A stretch of DNA of 64,000 nt from Citrobacter telavivensis (GTDB taxonomy: Bacteria; Pseudomonadota; Gammaproteobacteria; Enterobacterales; Enterobacteriaceae). Position 1 is the stretch's first letter; the number at the start of each line of letters is the position of its first letter. A program made the position numbers and the translations under genes. This document shows, one piece after another, positions 32,479-40,926 of this stretch. The stretch covers positions 682,001 through 746,000 of the forward strand of contig CP045205.1 of NCBI GenBank assembly GCA_009363175.1, read 5' to 3'. The notes under the pieces were generated by a model. That model was not told the DNA's origin, made no database searches, and was given only the letters and a program-made list of their open reading frames with translations.

Positions 32479-33507
32479 TTGAAAAGGGTCTTTTGGCTGG
32501 ATGCTGCGAGAGCGATAGCAATTATTCTTGTGGTTTTTACACATGCTCATGAGAGGGCTGGGATCCAAAGCGAGATGCTAAGGAGTGTTTTTTACAGTAT
32601 CGATCGTTTGGGTGTGCCGCTGTTTTTTATGATTTCAGGCGGTCTAATATTGCCTAAATTAGTTAACTGTGACCTGCTAGACTTTTATAAAAAAAGGGTG
32701 CCTCAATTTATTATATTGTTGGTTGTTTGGTCGGTGGTTACGAACTGCATAAAGTATTATGTAGATGGAGGTGGCGTTTGGGATTCATTAAAAACAGCAT
32801 TCGTCAATAACAATGGGGTCTATCCCAGCAATTATGGCGGCGCATCTCAAATGTGGTTCTTGTATTCAATAACTCAGCTATATCTAGTCGCGCCATTTTT
32901 AGCCAAGATGCTTCATAAGGCATCAAACAGAGAGATAATGGTATTTCTTCTTGTATGCGTTATTTTCAACCAGTTTAAGCATACGGCAACCTTCTTTGGT
33001 GGTGATTGGGGTGCTCTGCATCGAATGGGCGCAGACTTAACTGGCCCGTATCTTATCTTTTTTGTTCTGGGCTATCTGATAATTGAGCGATCAGTATGGT
33101 GCGGTAAAACAATAAAGCACTTTACAGCTTATGCTTTAATAGCAATGGTTCCTGTAATTTCATTGGTGCTAATAGATCACTGGAGCGGTAAAGTTAATGA
33201 TGGGTTGCACTGGTATAGTGGTTCATTGTTTATTGTTATATCTGGAATTGGGTTACTGTTGCTTATCAAATGGTTATTTGAGAATGCCAGCAGCAGAATT
33301 TTAAGTTTTGTTAGCAAGTGTTCTTTTGGTATCTATTTAACACATTATGCTTTTATTTATGTGTCCCAAGGGATTATGAGAGGGCACCTTTCAGGAATGA
33401 GCGACATTGAGCGGATGATGGTTTATTTTACATTTTCGTTCTTTGCGGGAGCGCTGCTTACTTCCGTTATGATGCGAACAAAAATTACTAAGTATCTGGT
33501 AGCTTAA
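32479..33507 (+). CDS. acyltransferase-3 family membrane protein (lysogenic-conversion candidate)
   Basis: 342 aa with about ten membrane helices. The N-terminal WLDAARAIAIILVVFTHAH carries the motif-I arginine and histidine typical of acyltransferase-3 (OafA/WecH-like) proteins, and GASQMWFLYSITQLYLVAPF is also typical. Such enzymes O-acylate surface polysaccharide. It lies after the fibre genes, in the slot where P2 has Z/fun, and is AT-richer than its neighbours. A TTG start follows AGAGG. Substrate unknown; altering the phage receptor is a plausible role. Confidence 0.85.
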   Translation: MKRVFWLDAARAIAIILVVFTHAHERAGIQSEMLRSVFYSIDRLGVPLFFMISGGLILPKLVNCDLLDFYKKRVPQFIILLVVWSVVTNCIKYYVDGGGVWDSLKTAFVNNNGVYPSNYGGASQMWFLYSITQLYLVAPFLAKMLHKASNREIMVFLLVCVIFNQFKHTATFFGGDWGALHRMGADLTGPYLIFFVLGYLIIERSVWCGKTIKHFTAYALIAMVPVISLVLIDHWSGKVNDGLHWYSGSLFIVISGIGLLLLIKWLFENASSRILSFVSKCSFGIYLTHYAFIYVSQGIMRGHLSGMSDIERMMVYFTFSFFAGALLTSVMMRTKITKYLVA

Positions 33508-33516
33508 AGAGCTATA

Positions 33517-33576
33517 GCCGGGATTGAAGGGTATCAACCCCGGCGAAGCAGAAGCACCGCCATAAGTGACGGTGCT
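33517..33576. terminator. paired hairpins between convergent acyltransferase and U
   Basis: GCCGGG-A-TTGA / TCAA-C-CCCGGC (33517-33544), then AGCACCG / CGGTGCT (33553-33576). No strong T run follows on either strand, so they are only weak candidates for ending the two convergent transcripts. This 125-bp gap is also the left junction of the reversed tail block. Confidence 0.5.
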
Positions 33577-33632
33577 CGATGATTTCGGTACCACACTGCC
33601 AACAATGAACGTGTTGGCCATAAAAAATAAAG

Positions 33633-34082
33633 TTAGAAATTCACTCCTGCTTTCACCATAGACAGCACATCATCATTGGTGATTTCCGCCAGCTTCTCCC
33701 TGATATCTTCGCTGACCTTTTTCAGGCTGAGGGTAAAATCAATCTTCCGCGCTTTCCCGTCCTGAAAGAACTCAGTGCGATTTTGGGTTAACCCGTCGAT
33801 CACGTACATCCCGTAAATCTTGCCGGTGCCTTCAATCAGGGGCCAGGCTCTGCCGGTATATGCCATTGTCTCCAGCGTGGTGAGTGACACATCGCCGCCG
33901 CTGATTTCCGGGTACAGTGTACCGGAGAGGGTGATCGGCTCTTCATCCGGGCCTATGTACTGATAGCGCGGGGATTTCCCCACGCGATCGTTTTTGACGT
34001 GTCGCCATGTATTCGACTGGTTCGACGTCTGGTAGGGCGTCGTTTGCAGCGCAAACGGAAACATGCCCAATATCATCATCAT
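33633..34082 (-). CDS. U: tail protein (P2 gpU)
   Basis: 149 aa, P2 U being 159. Tail terminator-region protein: LGMFPFALQTTPYQT, ITLSGTLYPEISGG, AWPLIEGTGKIYGMYVIDG and KIDFTLSLKKVSED match the family. It starts 11 bp after the T stop. On the minus strand, opposite to its orientation in P2. Confidence 0.93.
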   Translation of the reverse strand: MMMILGMFPFALQTTPYQTSNQSNTWRHVKNDRVGKSPRYQYIGPDEEPITLSGTLYPEISGGDVSLTTLETMAYTGRAWPLIEGTGKIYGMYVIDGLTQNRTEFFQDGKARKIDFTLSLKKVSEDIREKLAEITNDDVLSMVKAGVNF

Positions 34083-34093
34083 GGCTTTGCCCC

Positions 34094-37024
34094 TTATTCA
34101 TGGTCGGTCAGTTGCGAGCGTTTGCGCCGCGCGGCCTGCTGCTGGGCAACGGTGAACTCTTCGCGGATGCGCCGGACAAGTTTTTGTTCATCCATCTGGC
34201 CCGCGTCGTTGATATTGATCTCAAAGTTAAACACGTCGCCGCCAGGCATCAGCGCCGCGACGGAAGCCGCAGACGGAACCGCCGACACTGGCGAACGGGC
34301 GGCAGGTTGCTGAACGCTGTACGGCAGCACCGAAGAAACGAGCGCACCAGCCTGCTGCTGCATCCATGCGGTGAGTGATGGCACCTGCCGCTGAACCTGC
34401 TGCACCGGTTCGGCATACCCTCCACGGATAGGAATGTACGGCTGTTTATTTTTGAAGACGATTTCACCGGGGCCGTCTTTCTTCTCTGCCGTGTTGCTGG
34501 CAATTTTATCCAGGCTACCGCTGATCTTCGGTGCGAGGTTCGCCGGGCCTTTCAGGTTATTGGCAAGCGCCTGTTGCTGCTGGCTCTGTTCCGTTTTCCG
34601 CTTCTGCTCCTTCTTCTCTTCCTCCTTCTTCGATTGCGCGGTGACGGCTTTCAGATCCCCGGCGAGCGTATCCGCCAGCCCGGTAAGTTTCTTCTGCGTG
34701 TTCACCTGCTCAACGGCTTTTTTGGCCCGCTCTGCCTGATCGGGGATTAGGCCCAGCTTTTCCAGCACCAGATCCAGACCTTTCCAGAGCTGTTCAACGG
34801 GCCATAGAACCAGTGAAATGGCATCACCCACAATCTTGCCGAAGGACTCCCCGGCACTGGTGCAGGATTTCAGCGCCTCAGTGGAGAACTGGATCGGTTC
34901 AAACAGCTTTGTAAACCAGTCCCATACCGAACTGAGCGCTGAGATGATGGCGTCAAATATGGGTACCAGCGGCGAGAATACGGCAGAGACGATAGAAAAG
35001 ATCGGCTGTAGCCCCTGCATCAGGCCGGTAAAGAACCCGCTGAAAAACGCCTTGATAGGTTGCCAGAACTGGATGATCGCAATAGCGACGCCAGCAAACA
35101 GGGCAATCAGACCCCAGACAGGGGCAGAGATACCCGCCAGCAGCGTGATCAGGGGGCCAAAGACCGCACGACCGGCAGTAAGCAGCGCCTGCATAGGTGA
35201 ACCCGCCAGCCACTGAAACGCGCCGCCCAGCCGGGTGATGCTGGTCAGCAGTTTGGCGATCCCGCCTTCGCCTGCCAGCGTGGTAAAACTCAGGCGTACA
35301 AGCGCCATCGGGCCGAGTATTGCGCCCAGCGCCAGCATAAGCGACCCCAGCACCGTGAGAATGGCACCAATCGCGGCGACGGTCTTCATGATGGCGGCAA
35401 CCAGTGCCGGGTTGGCTTCAATCCAGCTCCGGATTGATTGCAGGACGCCGCCGACTGATTTCATAATCGCCATCATTGGCCCGCGCATGGTTTCGCCCAG
35501 CGCGCTGAAATTGTTGCCAAACTCAGCTTTGGTTATCTGCCACTGTGATGAGAGGGAATCTTTATCGATATCGGATTCCCGCTTCATGGAGCCTTTCGAC
35601 GCGGTACCGTGGGTTAATTCGAGTTGCCTGCGCAGCTCAGGCAGGTTATTGGCGACTTTGGAAACCGCCATTGCATATTCATCACCAAAGAGCTGAGTAA
35701 GCACGTTCATTTGCTTATCTGGTTCCAGCTTTTTGGTGGCTTCCATTACCGCCATAATGGTGCCCATCGCGTCTTTTGCCATGTTCTTCTGCACCTTCTC
35801 GGCGCTCAGCCCCAGCGCGTCCAGACCTTCCATAAAGCGATCTGGTTGCACCATTGCGTTACCCAGCTCGCGCACCATCGCTTTAACAGCGGTGCCCGCT
35901 GTTTCTGACTGCTCACCAAGGCTCAGGAACGTGGAGCCAAGTGCCGCCGCATTCTGATAGCCGAGCTGGTCGGCTGCACCACCCACACGCTGCAACACGT
36001 CGATAATGTCAGAGCCTTTGGATTTGGCGTTATCGTCCAGATAGTTGATGACGTCGCCCAGATTGCCAATATCCTGAATGGGGATTTTATACAGACCGGC
36101 GATTTTACCCAGGCTTTCCGACAGCTGATCGGCAGGCAGCTCAAACGCCTTTGAGGCCATGGCGGCGGTGTTGGCAAAATCCAGTAGATCCTTCTTCTGC
36201 TTCTGCCATGGATCATCGCTGTTAGCCACGCCCATACGCGCGCCACCCTCTACCAGTGCGGCATAGTCAACGGCCCCGTTGGGCATTGGCAAATTTTCGG
36301 CGGCGTCTTTGATAGCGTTTTGCATCTCAGCAAACTGAGCGGTGCGGTTGCCGTCATCATCGCGCAGGCCATTCACCTGTTTGGATACGCCCTTCATGGC
36401 ATCTTCCAGGCTGCTGTAACTCTTGATGGCGGCTGCTACGGGGGCAAGTACCGCCGCGCCGGTCGCTGCGGTCTTCATGCCTGAACTTTGCAGCTTCTCG
36501 CCGGTTTCCTTGGCGCGGGCATAGCGGGCCTGCGCCTGAGTGACAGACTCAAGCCGACGCTGCTGCTCAGTAAGTTGGCGATTGTACTGCGCGGTGCGCT
36601 GGCTGATTTGTTCCGTTGCCCGGCTGGTACTGCTGATCGCAATCCCTTCGCTGTAGAAGCTGGCGCGCAACTGGTTGAGCTGGGCCTGTTCCGTTTTCTG
36701 CTGGGCTGTCAGGTTGCGGATCGCTGCCCGCTGCTGATTGAGGGCGGTAACTTGCTCAGCGCTGCGCTGGCGTAGCGGGCCGAATGCCGCCGCCATTTCA
36801 CGTGCCTGCGTCTTTGCCTGAGCCAGTTGATCGGTGGTCTTCTTATTGGCTGCGGTCAGCCGGTCAAAGCTGGAAGCCTGACGCTCAAGCCCTTTGATGC
36901 TGCTTTGCGTCTGCTTGATTTCAGAGGCCAGCGCGGCGGCACTCTGGCGCGCCGCACTGACAGGGCGGGACATATTATTCAGGGCGCTGAAAGCAACCTG
37001 AATATTTAATTTGCGGTCTGCCAT
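34094..37024 (-). CDS. T: tail tape measure protein (P2 gpT)
   Basis: 976 aa, the longest gene in the window; it sets tail length and fits a contractile tail of P2 size. The N-terminal 160 residues form coiled coil (ALASEIKQTQSSIKGLERQA), followed by the conserved TP901-like core (DVINYLDDNAKSKGSDIIDV), hydrophobic segments about 545-670 (GAILTVLGSLMLALGAILGP) and a Lys/Gln-rich stretch near 800-830. The start overlaps the E' stop by a few bases. Confidence 0.95.
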   Translation of the reverse strand: MADRKLNIQVAFSALNNMSRPVSAARQSAAALASEIKQTQSSIKGLERQASSFDRLTAANKKTTDQLAQAKTQAREMAAAFGPLRQRSAEQVTALNQQRAAIRNLTAQQKTEQAQLNQLRASFYSEGIAISSTSRATEQISQRTAQYNRQLTEQQRRLESVTQAQARYARAKETGEKLQSSGMKTAATGAAVLAPVAAAIKSYSSLEDAMKGVSKQVNGLRDDDGNRTAQFAEMQNAIKDAAENLPMPNGAVDYAALVEGGARMGVANSDDPWQKQKKDLLDFANTAAMASKAFELPADQLSESLGKIAGLYKIPIQDIGNLGDVINYLDDNAKSKGSDIIDVLQRVGGAADQLGYQNAAALGSTFLSLGEQSETAGTAVKAMVRELGNAMVQPDRFMEGLDALGLSAEKVQKNMAKDAMGTIMAVMEATKKLEPDKQMNVLTQLFGDEYAMAVSKVANNLPELRRQLELTHGTASKGSMKRESDIDKDSLSSQWQITKAEFGNNFSALGETMRGPMMAIMKSVGGVLQSIRSWIEANPALVAAIMKTVAAIGAILTVLGSLMLALGAILGPMALVRLSFTTLAGEGGIAKLLTSITRLGGAFQWLAGSPMQALLTAGRAVFGPLITLLAGISAPVWGLIALFAGVAIAIIQFWQPIKAFFSGFFTGLMQGLQPIFSIVSAVFSPLVPIFDAIISALSSVWDWFTKLFEPIQFSTEALKSCTSAGESFGKIVGDAISLVLWPVEQLWKGLDLVLEKLGLIPDQAERAKKAVEQVNTQKKLTGLADTLAGDLKAVTAQSKKEEEKKEQKRKTEQSQQQQALANNLKGPANLAPKISGSLDKIASNTAEKKDGPGEIVFKNKQPYIPIRGGYAEPVQQVQRQVPSLTAWMQQQAGALVSSVLPYSVQQPAARSPVSAVPSAASVAALMPGGDVFNFEININDAGQMDEQKLVRRIREEFTVAQQQAARRKRSQLTDHE

Positions 37025-37141
37025 TTATTGATCTCCGCCACTGCGCGCAGCGGCTTGATCACGCCATAACAGAAGTTCCTCTACCGTCATGGCGTCCATC
37101 TCCGCTGGTCGCCAGTGGAAAATGACGGCGATATCCGCCAT
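37025..37141 (-). CDS. E': tail assembly chaperone extension E' (GpE family)
   Basis: 38 aa (MADIAVIFHWRPAEMDAMTV then EELLLWRDQAAARSGGDQ), the GpE-family segment of P2-like phages. In P2 it is made mainly as an E+E' fusion by -1 frameshift. Here its frame is open upstream through the end of E as far as the slip site, giving a predicted fusion of about 154 aa (P2: 142). A separate product from the ATG is possible, but there is no good ribosome site. Confidence 0.88.
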   Translation of the reverse strand: MADIAVIFHWRPAEMDAMTVEELLLWRDQAAARSGGDQ

Positions 37142-37149
37142 TAAGTTTT

Positions 37150-37488
37150 CTATGCGTTCGCAGGGGCATCGGATGACGCGCTGCCCGTATCCGTCCCGCT
37201 CTGATCCGAAGGTGGCTGCAAAAAATCAACCACCGCATTGGCGAGCTGGCAGAAGTCCCACGTATCCATGCGGGCGATTTCGTCAGCGGTCAGCGCCGGG
37301 GCGGTAACGCGGGGCAGCAGAACAACTAGCGCATCATAATTCGACGTCAGAACGTCATAGACTTTTAAGCCACGCAGCGATCCGGCCTGCTTTAAGACTG
37401 GCGTGATCGTGATTTCACTGATTGCCGTCTTGCCGCGAACGATAGGCGCATTGAGCGTTACAACTTCTTTACCGGTTACTTTGGTCAT
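37150..37488 (-). CDS. E: tail assembly chaperone E, with programmed -1 frameshift site
   Basis: 112 aa, P2 gpE family (MTKVTGKEVVTLNAPIVRGK; MDTWDFCQLANAVVDFLQPP). On the coding strand T-TTT-TTG lies at 37225-37219 with the zero-frame codons TTT TTG, the same slippery heptamer as in P2. The -1 frame continues without a stop into E'. It acts as a chaperone for the tape measure T, which follows. Confidence 0.92.
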   Translation of the reverse strand: MTKVTGKEVVTLNAPIVRGKTAISEITITPVLKQAGSLRGLKVYDVLTSNYDALVVLLPRVTAPALTADEIARMDTWDFCQLANAVVDFLQPPSDQSGTDTGSASSDAPANA

Positions 37489-37502
37489 GGTGCGTTAATT
37501 CC

Positions 37503-38018
37503 TTATAAGCCAATGTTAGCGCGGTGTTTTTCCATCATGTCAACGCCGCCAACTTTGTAGATCATATTGAGCACATCAACTTCAATGATTTCTTCGCCGT
37601 TGATGGTCAGCTTGTAATAGGTATTTTTCAGGGTGTACTTATGAGAAGTGTCATCCCCGGTTTTGGACGTACCCGGATCCATCTCCGTGAAGCGTCCGCG
37701 CGTCTGGATTTCTACGGGTACCGCTTCGCCGGTTGAATCATCCTGGTAAGACCCGGCATAGCGCGTTTGCATACCATCGGCGGTGGCGATGCCCCATTTT
37801 TTCAGCAGCCCCGCATCCATGCCGCCAAGGGTGATATCCATATCCAGCGCCCCGGCATCAAAGCCGAGATCAACCGCGACAGAACCAGGCATACCACCGG
37901 CCTGATAATCCTCGGTCTTGCGGGTTAACTTCGCCGGGGTGATTTCCGGCACCATGCCGAAATAGTTATCCCCATCAAAGAACATGTTGAAGTATTTAAG
38001 TTTTTTAGGCAGAGCCAT
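37503..38018 (-). CDS. FII: major tail tube protein (P2 gpFII)
   Basis: 171 aa, P2 FII being 172. Family features: MALPKKLKYFNMFFDGDNYF, AVDLGFDAGALDMDITLGGM and KYTLKNTYYKLTINGEEIIE. It polymerises into the tail tube inside the sheath. It starts 12 bp after the FI stop. Confidence 0.95.
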   Translation of the reverse strand: MALPKKLKYFNMFFDGDNYFGMVPEITPAKLTRKTEDYQAGGMPGSVAVDLGFDAGALDMDITLGGMDAGLLKKWGIATADGMQTRYAGSYQDDSTGEAVPVEIQTRGRFTEMDPGTSKTGDDTSHKYTLKNTYYKLTINGEEIIEVDVLNMIYKVGGVDMMEKHRANIGL

Positions 38019-38030
38019 ACGCGCCCCCGG

Positions 38031-39227
38031 TTAGTTATTCACTGCGCTGGAAAACGTAGCGAAGTATTCATCAGTGAACTCCTGCACCAGGCTGAGATTT
38101 TCCAGCGGCGGGACAGGCGTGTAGTTGTATTTGATGGTGAGCTGCCCGTTGCGCAGCGTTTCGCTGGTATTCGGTTCAGGGTCATACCAGCAGCGCGCGC
38201 CCAGCAGCTTGCCCGCCGTCACATAGGACGTCAGCTTGCGGTTGATACCGTCAACGATATCTTTCACCAGCGACGGGGTGAGCGGCTTATCAACATAGGA
38301 GAAATGCGCTTCTGCCACGGTATCCGCCACAATCTGAGCGGTACGGGTGTAGCTCTCAAAAATGTAGGTTTCTTCGTCGCAGGTTCGCGATCCCCAGATG
38401 CGATAGCCATCCTGTTTGATCAGGGTGGTGACGCCTGCCGCGTTTAGCTCGTCCGCGTCGGTGTCGGTTCCCTGTAAGGTGAAATAGATATCGCGATCCA
38501 TCCCCAGCACGTTATTCACCGGCACGTTGGAAATGGTTTTGTGCCAACCCTGCGTTGCGTCGATTTTGGCGCGCATTCCTACCGCATGAGCACCCACCGG
38601 CACGGTGGCGTTTGCTCCCGCGTTGGTGTCGTAGCAAATGAAGTTAGGCCAGATCACCATCATTTCACGCTGGGCAAACTGCTCCCGGTATTCCTTCGCC
38701 TCTGCAATGGTGTTGCAGCCATTTGCAGACACATAAGCAAAGGCGCGCAGCTTCTCAGCCATTACACCGAGCTGCGCCGCCACTGGCTGAGTATCAAGGC
38801 CGGGAACGGCAAGCACACGCGGACGGACGCCAACACGCATCTCCGCAGATAGCAGTGCATACATGCCGGTGAAAAGCCCCGTTTCTGGGTCAGTACCGCC
38901 AATGACCAGCTGATCCTGAGTCGGAGCCGTACCACCTTCAGGGGGTACGATTTTGGACGCATCAGCCACGCGGATCACAATGGTCTGCGGGCTGGTCTGG
39001 TCTGAAATAGCTTTCAGGGTGGTGAACAGGGTGCCGGTTTTGCCTGCCTTGCCCAGCATGTTAGCCACGCGGGTAATAAGTACAGGGGTATCCAGCGGGA
39101 ACGCTTCTTCGTCTGCATCGTCAGCGATACAAACGACGCCGATAACCGCCGAATCAATATCGGTGATCATCGTGCTCAGATCGGTGGTTTCCGTGACGGT
39201 TACACCGTGATGGTAATTTGTGGCCAT
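38031..39227 (-). CDS. FI: contractile tail sheath protein (P2 gpFI)
   Basis: 398 aa, P2 FI being 396. Sheath signatures: MATNYHHGVTVTETTDLSTM, NVLGMDRDIYFTLQGTDTDA, DGYRIWGSRTCDEETYIFES and GKLLGARCWYDPEPN. The open frame begins 21 bp earlier, but ATG 39227 follows GCGAGG with 8-bp spacing and gives the family start. First gene of the reversed tail block, divergent from D. Confidence 0.95.
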   Translation of the reverse strand: MATNYHHGVTVTETTDLSTMITDIDSAVIGVVCIADDADEEAFPLDTPVLITRVANMLGKAGKTGTLFTTLKAISDQTSPQTIVIRVADASKIVPPEGGTAPTQDQLVIGGTDPETGLFTGMYALLSAEMRVGVRPRVLAVPGLDTQPVAAQLGVMAEKLRAFAYVSANGCNTIAEAKEYREQFAQREMMVIWPNFICYDTNAGANATVPVGAHAVGMRAKIDATQGWHKTISNVPVNNVLGMDRDIYFTLQGTDTDADELNAAGVTTLIKQDGYRIWGSRTCDEETYIFESYTRTAQIVADTVAEAHFSYVDKPLTPSLVKDIVDGINRKLTSYVTAGKLLGARCWYDPEPNTSETLRNGQLTIKYNYTPVPPLENLSLVQEFTDEYFATFSSAVNN

Positions 39228-39298
39228 GTAGTTGCCTCGCCAGGTCAATGATTGCCACTTATCATTGCGACAATTGCCAGCCGGTGCGAGAGGTGGGC

Positions 39299-39320
39299 GT
39301 TGTCAGCAGACCGCAACAAC
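39299..39320. promoter_or_regulatory. Ogr-type box between the divergent FI and D genes
   Basis: GTTGT-CAGCAGACCGCA-ACAAC is a perfect 5-bp-arm version of TGT-N12-ACA. Its centre (about 39310) lies 79-83 bp from both start codons, so start sites 55 bp away on either side would be 24-28 bp before FI and D. One symmetric site may drive both. The remainder of 39228-39388 shows no gene. Confidence 0.72.
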
Positions 39321-39388
39321 AGCCCCGCGTTGTCTGTACGCGCGCGCGTGGCGACGATGGTACCCTCACCAATGAGGGAACCAATAAG

Positions 39389-40516
39389 ATGTTGGATGAT
39401 GAAGCGCGTTATTCGCCCCGCCCGGCGTTCAGTATTCAGATTGAGGGCAAGCAGCTCACCGCGCTGGATGACCGTTTGATCTCGTTGTCGCTGACGGACA
39501 ATCGGGGATTTGAAGCGGATACGCTTGATCTCACGCTGGACGATTCAGACGGGCAGATCGTGATGCCATCGCGCGGCGCTAAGATTTCCGTTTTGCTGGG
39601 CTGGGATAATGACCCGCTGGTATTTAAAGGGCTGTACACCGTTGATGAGGTTGCGCACCGTGGCCCGCCTGACCAGCTCACCATCAGCGCCCGCAGCGCA
39701 GACTTTCGCGACACGTTCAACGTGAAGCGTGAATACTCCTGGCACGATATTACCGTTGGTGATGTGGTTGCCAGTATCGCCAGCCGGTACGACCTGCGCG
39801 CCGGGGTAAGCGAGGAGCTGGCGAAGATTGAGATCGATCACGCTGACCAAACCAGTGAATCAGATATCAGTTTTCTCACCAGAATGGCGGATATGCTGGG
39901 TGCTGTTGCTACCGTTAAAAACGGCATGTTGCTGTTCATCACGCCGGGGCAGGGCGTAACCCAGAGCGGTAAACCTTTACCGGCGATCAGCATCGTGCGG
40001 GCCAGCGGCGACAAGCATAGTTTTAGCATTGCCGATCGTGACGCTTATACCGGCGTTACCGCTTACTGGCTGGATCTGAATTTCGGTAAGAAACCCGCCA
40101 CCACGGTACAGACAAACACCCGCAGACGTCGAAGGACAACCCAGCCGAAGAAGCCAAAAGAACCAGTCTCAAGCAGCAAGGAAGGGGATTACATGGCAGG
40201 CGCGGAAGGTAACGTATTCGTGATCCGCAAGACGTTTAAAACGGAGAAGGCAGCGAAGCGGGCAGCAGCGGCGAAGTGGAGCCAGTTACAGCGTGGCGCG
40301 GCGTCATTCTCCATCACGCTGGCGCGGGGCCGGGCGGATTTGTACCCGGAACAACCGGCAAGCGTATCGGGCTTTAAGTCCACGATTGATAATGGTTACT
40401 GGACGATTACCCGATGTGTGCATGATATCGGCAGCGGCGGCTTTACCACCTCGCTGGAGCTGGAAGTTAAGATTGATGAGTGGACGGCTGAGGCGGGTGA
40501 CGAATCAACGGGTTAA
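39389..40516 (+). CDS. D: late control / tail protein D
   Basis: 375 aa, P2 D being 387. Tail-hub protein of the phage late-control D family (T4 gp27-like): SLTDNRGFEADTLDLTLDDS, VDEVAHRGPPDQLTISARSA, REYSWHDITVGDVVASIASR and the C-terminal GFTTSLELEVKIDEW. ATG 39389 (MLDDEARYSPRPAFSIQ) follows GAGGGA. In P2 it ends the F operon; here it stands alone with its own predicted promoter because the block before it is reversed. Confidence 0.94.
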   Translation: MLDDEARYSPRPAFSIQIEGKQLTALDDRLISLSLTDNRGFEADTLDLTLDDSDGQIVMPSRGAKISVLLGWDNDPLVFKGLYTVDEVAHRGPPDQLTISARSADFRDTFNVKREYSWHDITVGDVVASIASRYDLRAGVSEELAKIEIDHADQTSESDISFLTRMADMLGAVATVKNGMLLFITPGQGVTQSGKPLPAISIVRASGDKHSFSIADRDAYTGVTAYWLDLNFGKKPATTVQTNTRRRRRTTQPKKPKEPVSSSKEGDYMAGAEGNVFVIRKTFKTEKAAKRAAAAKWSQLQRGAASFSITLARGRADLYPEQPASVSGFKSTIDNGYWTITRCVHDIGSGGFTTSLELEVKIDEWTAEAGDESTG

Positions 40517-40562
40517 GCGTTATACTTGACGTGATATTAACCAGCCCAGAGGAGGCCCGCGT

Positions 40563-40805
40563 ATGGCAATGCGCTGTCCTCGCTGCCGTGCAGTTGCGAA
40601 AACTCGTACCAGTGTAGAGTTGAGTGATTTAGTGCGACGCAGTTATCACCAGTGTCAAAATATGTTGTGCGGCTACTGCTTTACCAGCATGACGCAAATA
40701 GACGAATCATTAAACCAGACTCAACCAGTCCCCGGCGCGGTGGTTCCACAAGATGTTTTCCCACGAAGTCACCACGGCGAAGATCAGTTAAGCTTGATAC
40801 TTTAG
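40563..40805 (+). CDS. ogr: late gene activator Ogr (Ogr/Delta zinc finger)
   Basis: 80-aa zinc-binding activator of P2 late promoters. The four cysteines are visible in MRCPRCRAVAKTRTSVE and YHQCQNMLCGYCF. It activates late transcription by binding TGT-N12-ACA boxes and contacting RNA polymerase alpha; three such boxes are in this prophage. The ribosome site GAGGAGG is 7 bp before ATG. The C-terminal tail is slightly longer than in P2 (72 aa). Confidence 0.95.
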   Translation: MAMRCPRCRAVAKTRTSVELSDLVRRSYHQCQNMLCGYCFTSMTQIDESLNQTQPVPGAVVPQDVFPRSHHGEDQLSLIL

Positions 40806-40817
40806 TCACTTAGAAAT

Positions 40818-40850
40818 AGCGGTCTTGATATCACATCAGGCCGCTTTTTT
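40818..40850 (+). terminator. terminator after ogr
   Basis: AGCGGTC pairs with GGCCGCT, with an inner TGAT/ATCA extension, followed by six T, about 13 bp after the ogr stop; it prevents read-through into attR. Confidence 0.9.
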
Positions 40851-40857
40851 GTCGAAG

Positions 40858-40875
40858 TGTAGTCAAAATGTAGAC
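40858..40875. promoter_or_regulatory. candidate integrase arm-type sites, right
   Basis: TGTAGTC (40858-40864) and TGTAGAC (40869-40875), 11 bp apart, in the same order and orientation as the pair next to attL. Confidence 0.62.
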
Positions 40876-40926
40876 GATGTTTAGAATAAATCCTTTTATT
40901 CCAGTTTGTTACGTGCGGGATATCTT

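Noticed and set aside
33391..33621. 76-codon minus-strand frame starting MANTFIVGSVVPKSSSTVTY just after U
   Set aside because: No ribosome site, it runs into the acyltransferase coding region in antisense, and it covers the hairpins of the gap; no family recognised.
33508..39388. Phase-variable invertible segment
   Set aside because: No inverted repeats or invertase gene seen at the junctions; treated as a fixed inversion.
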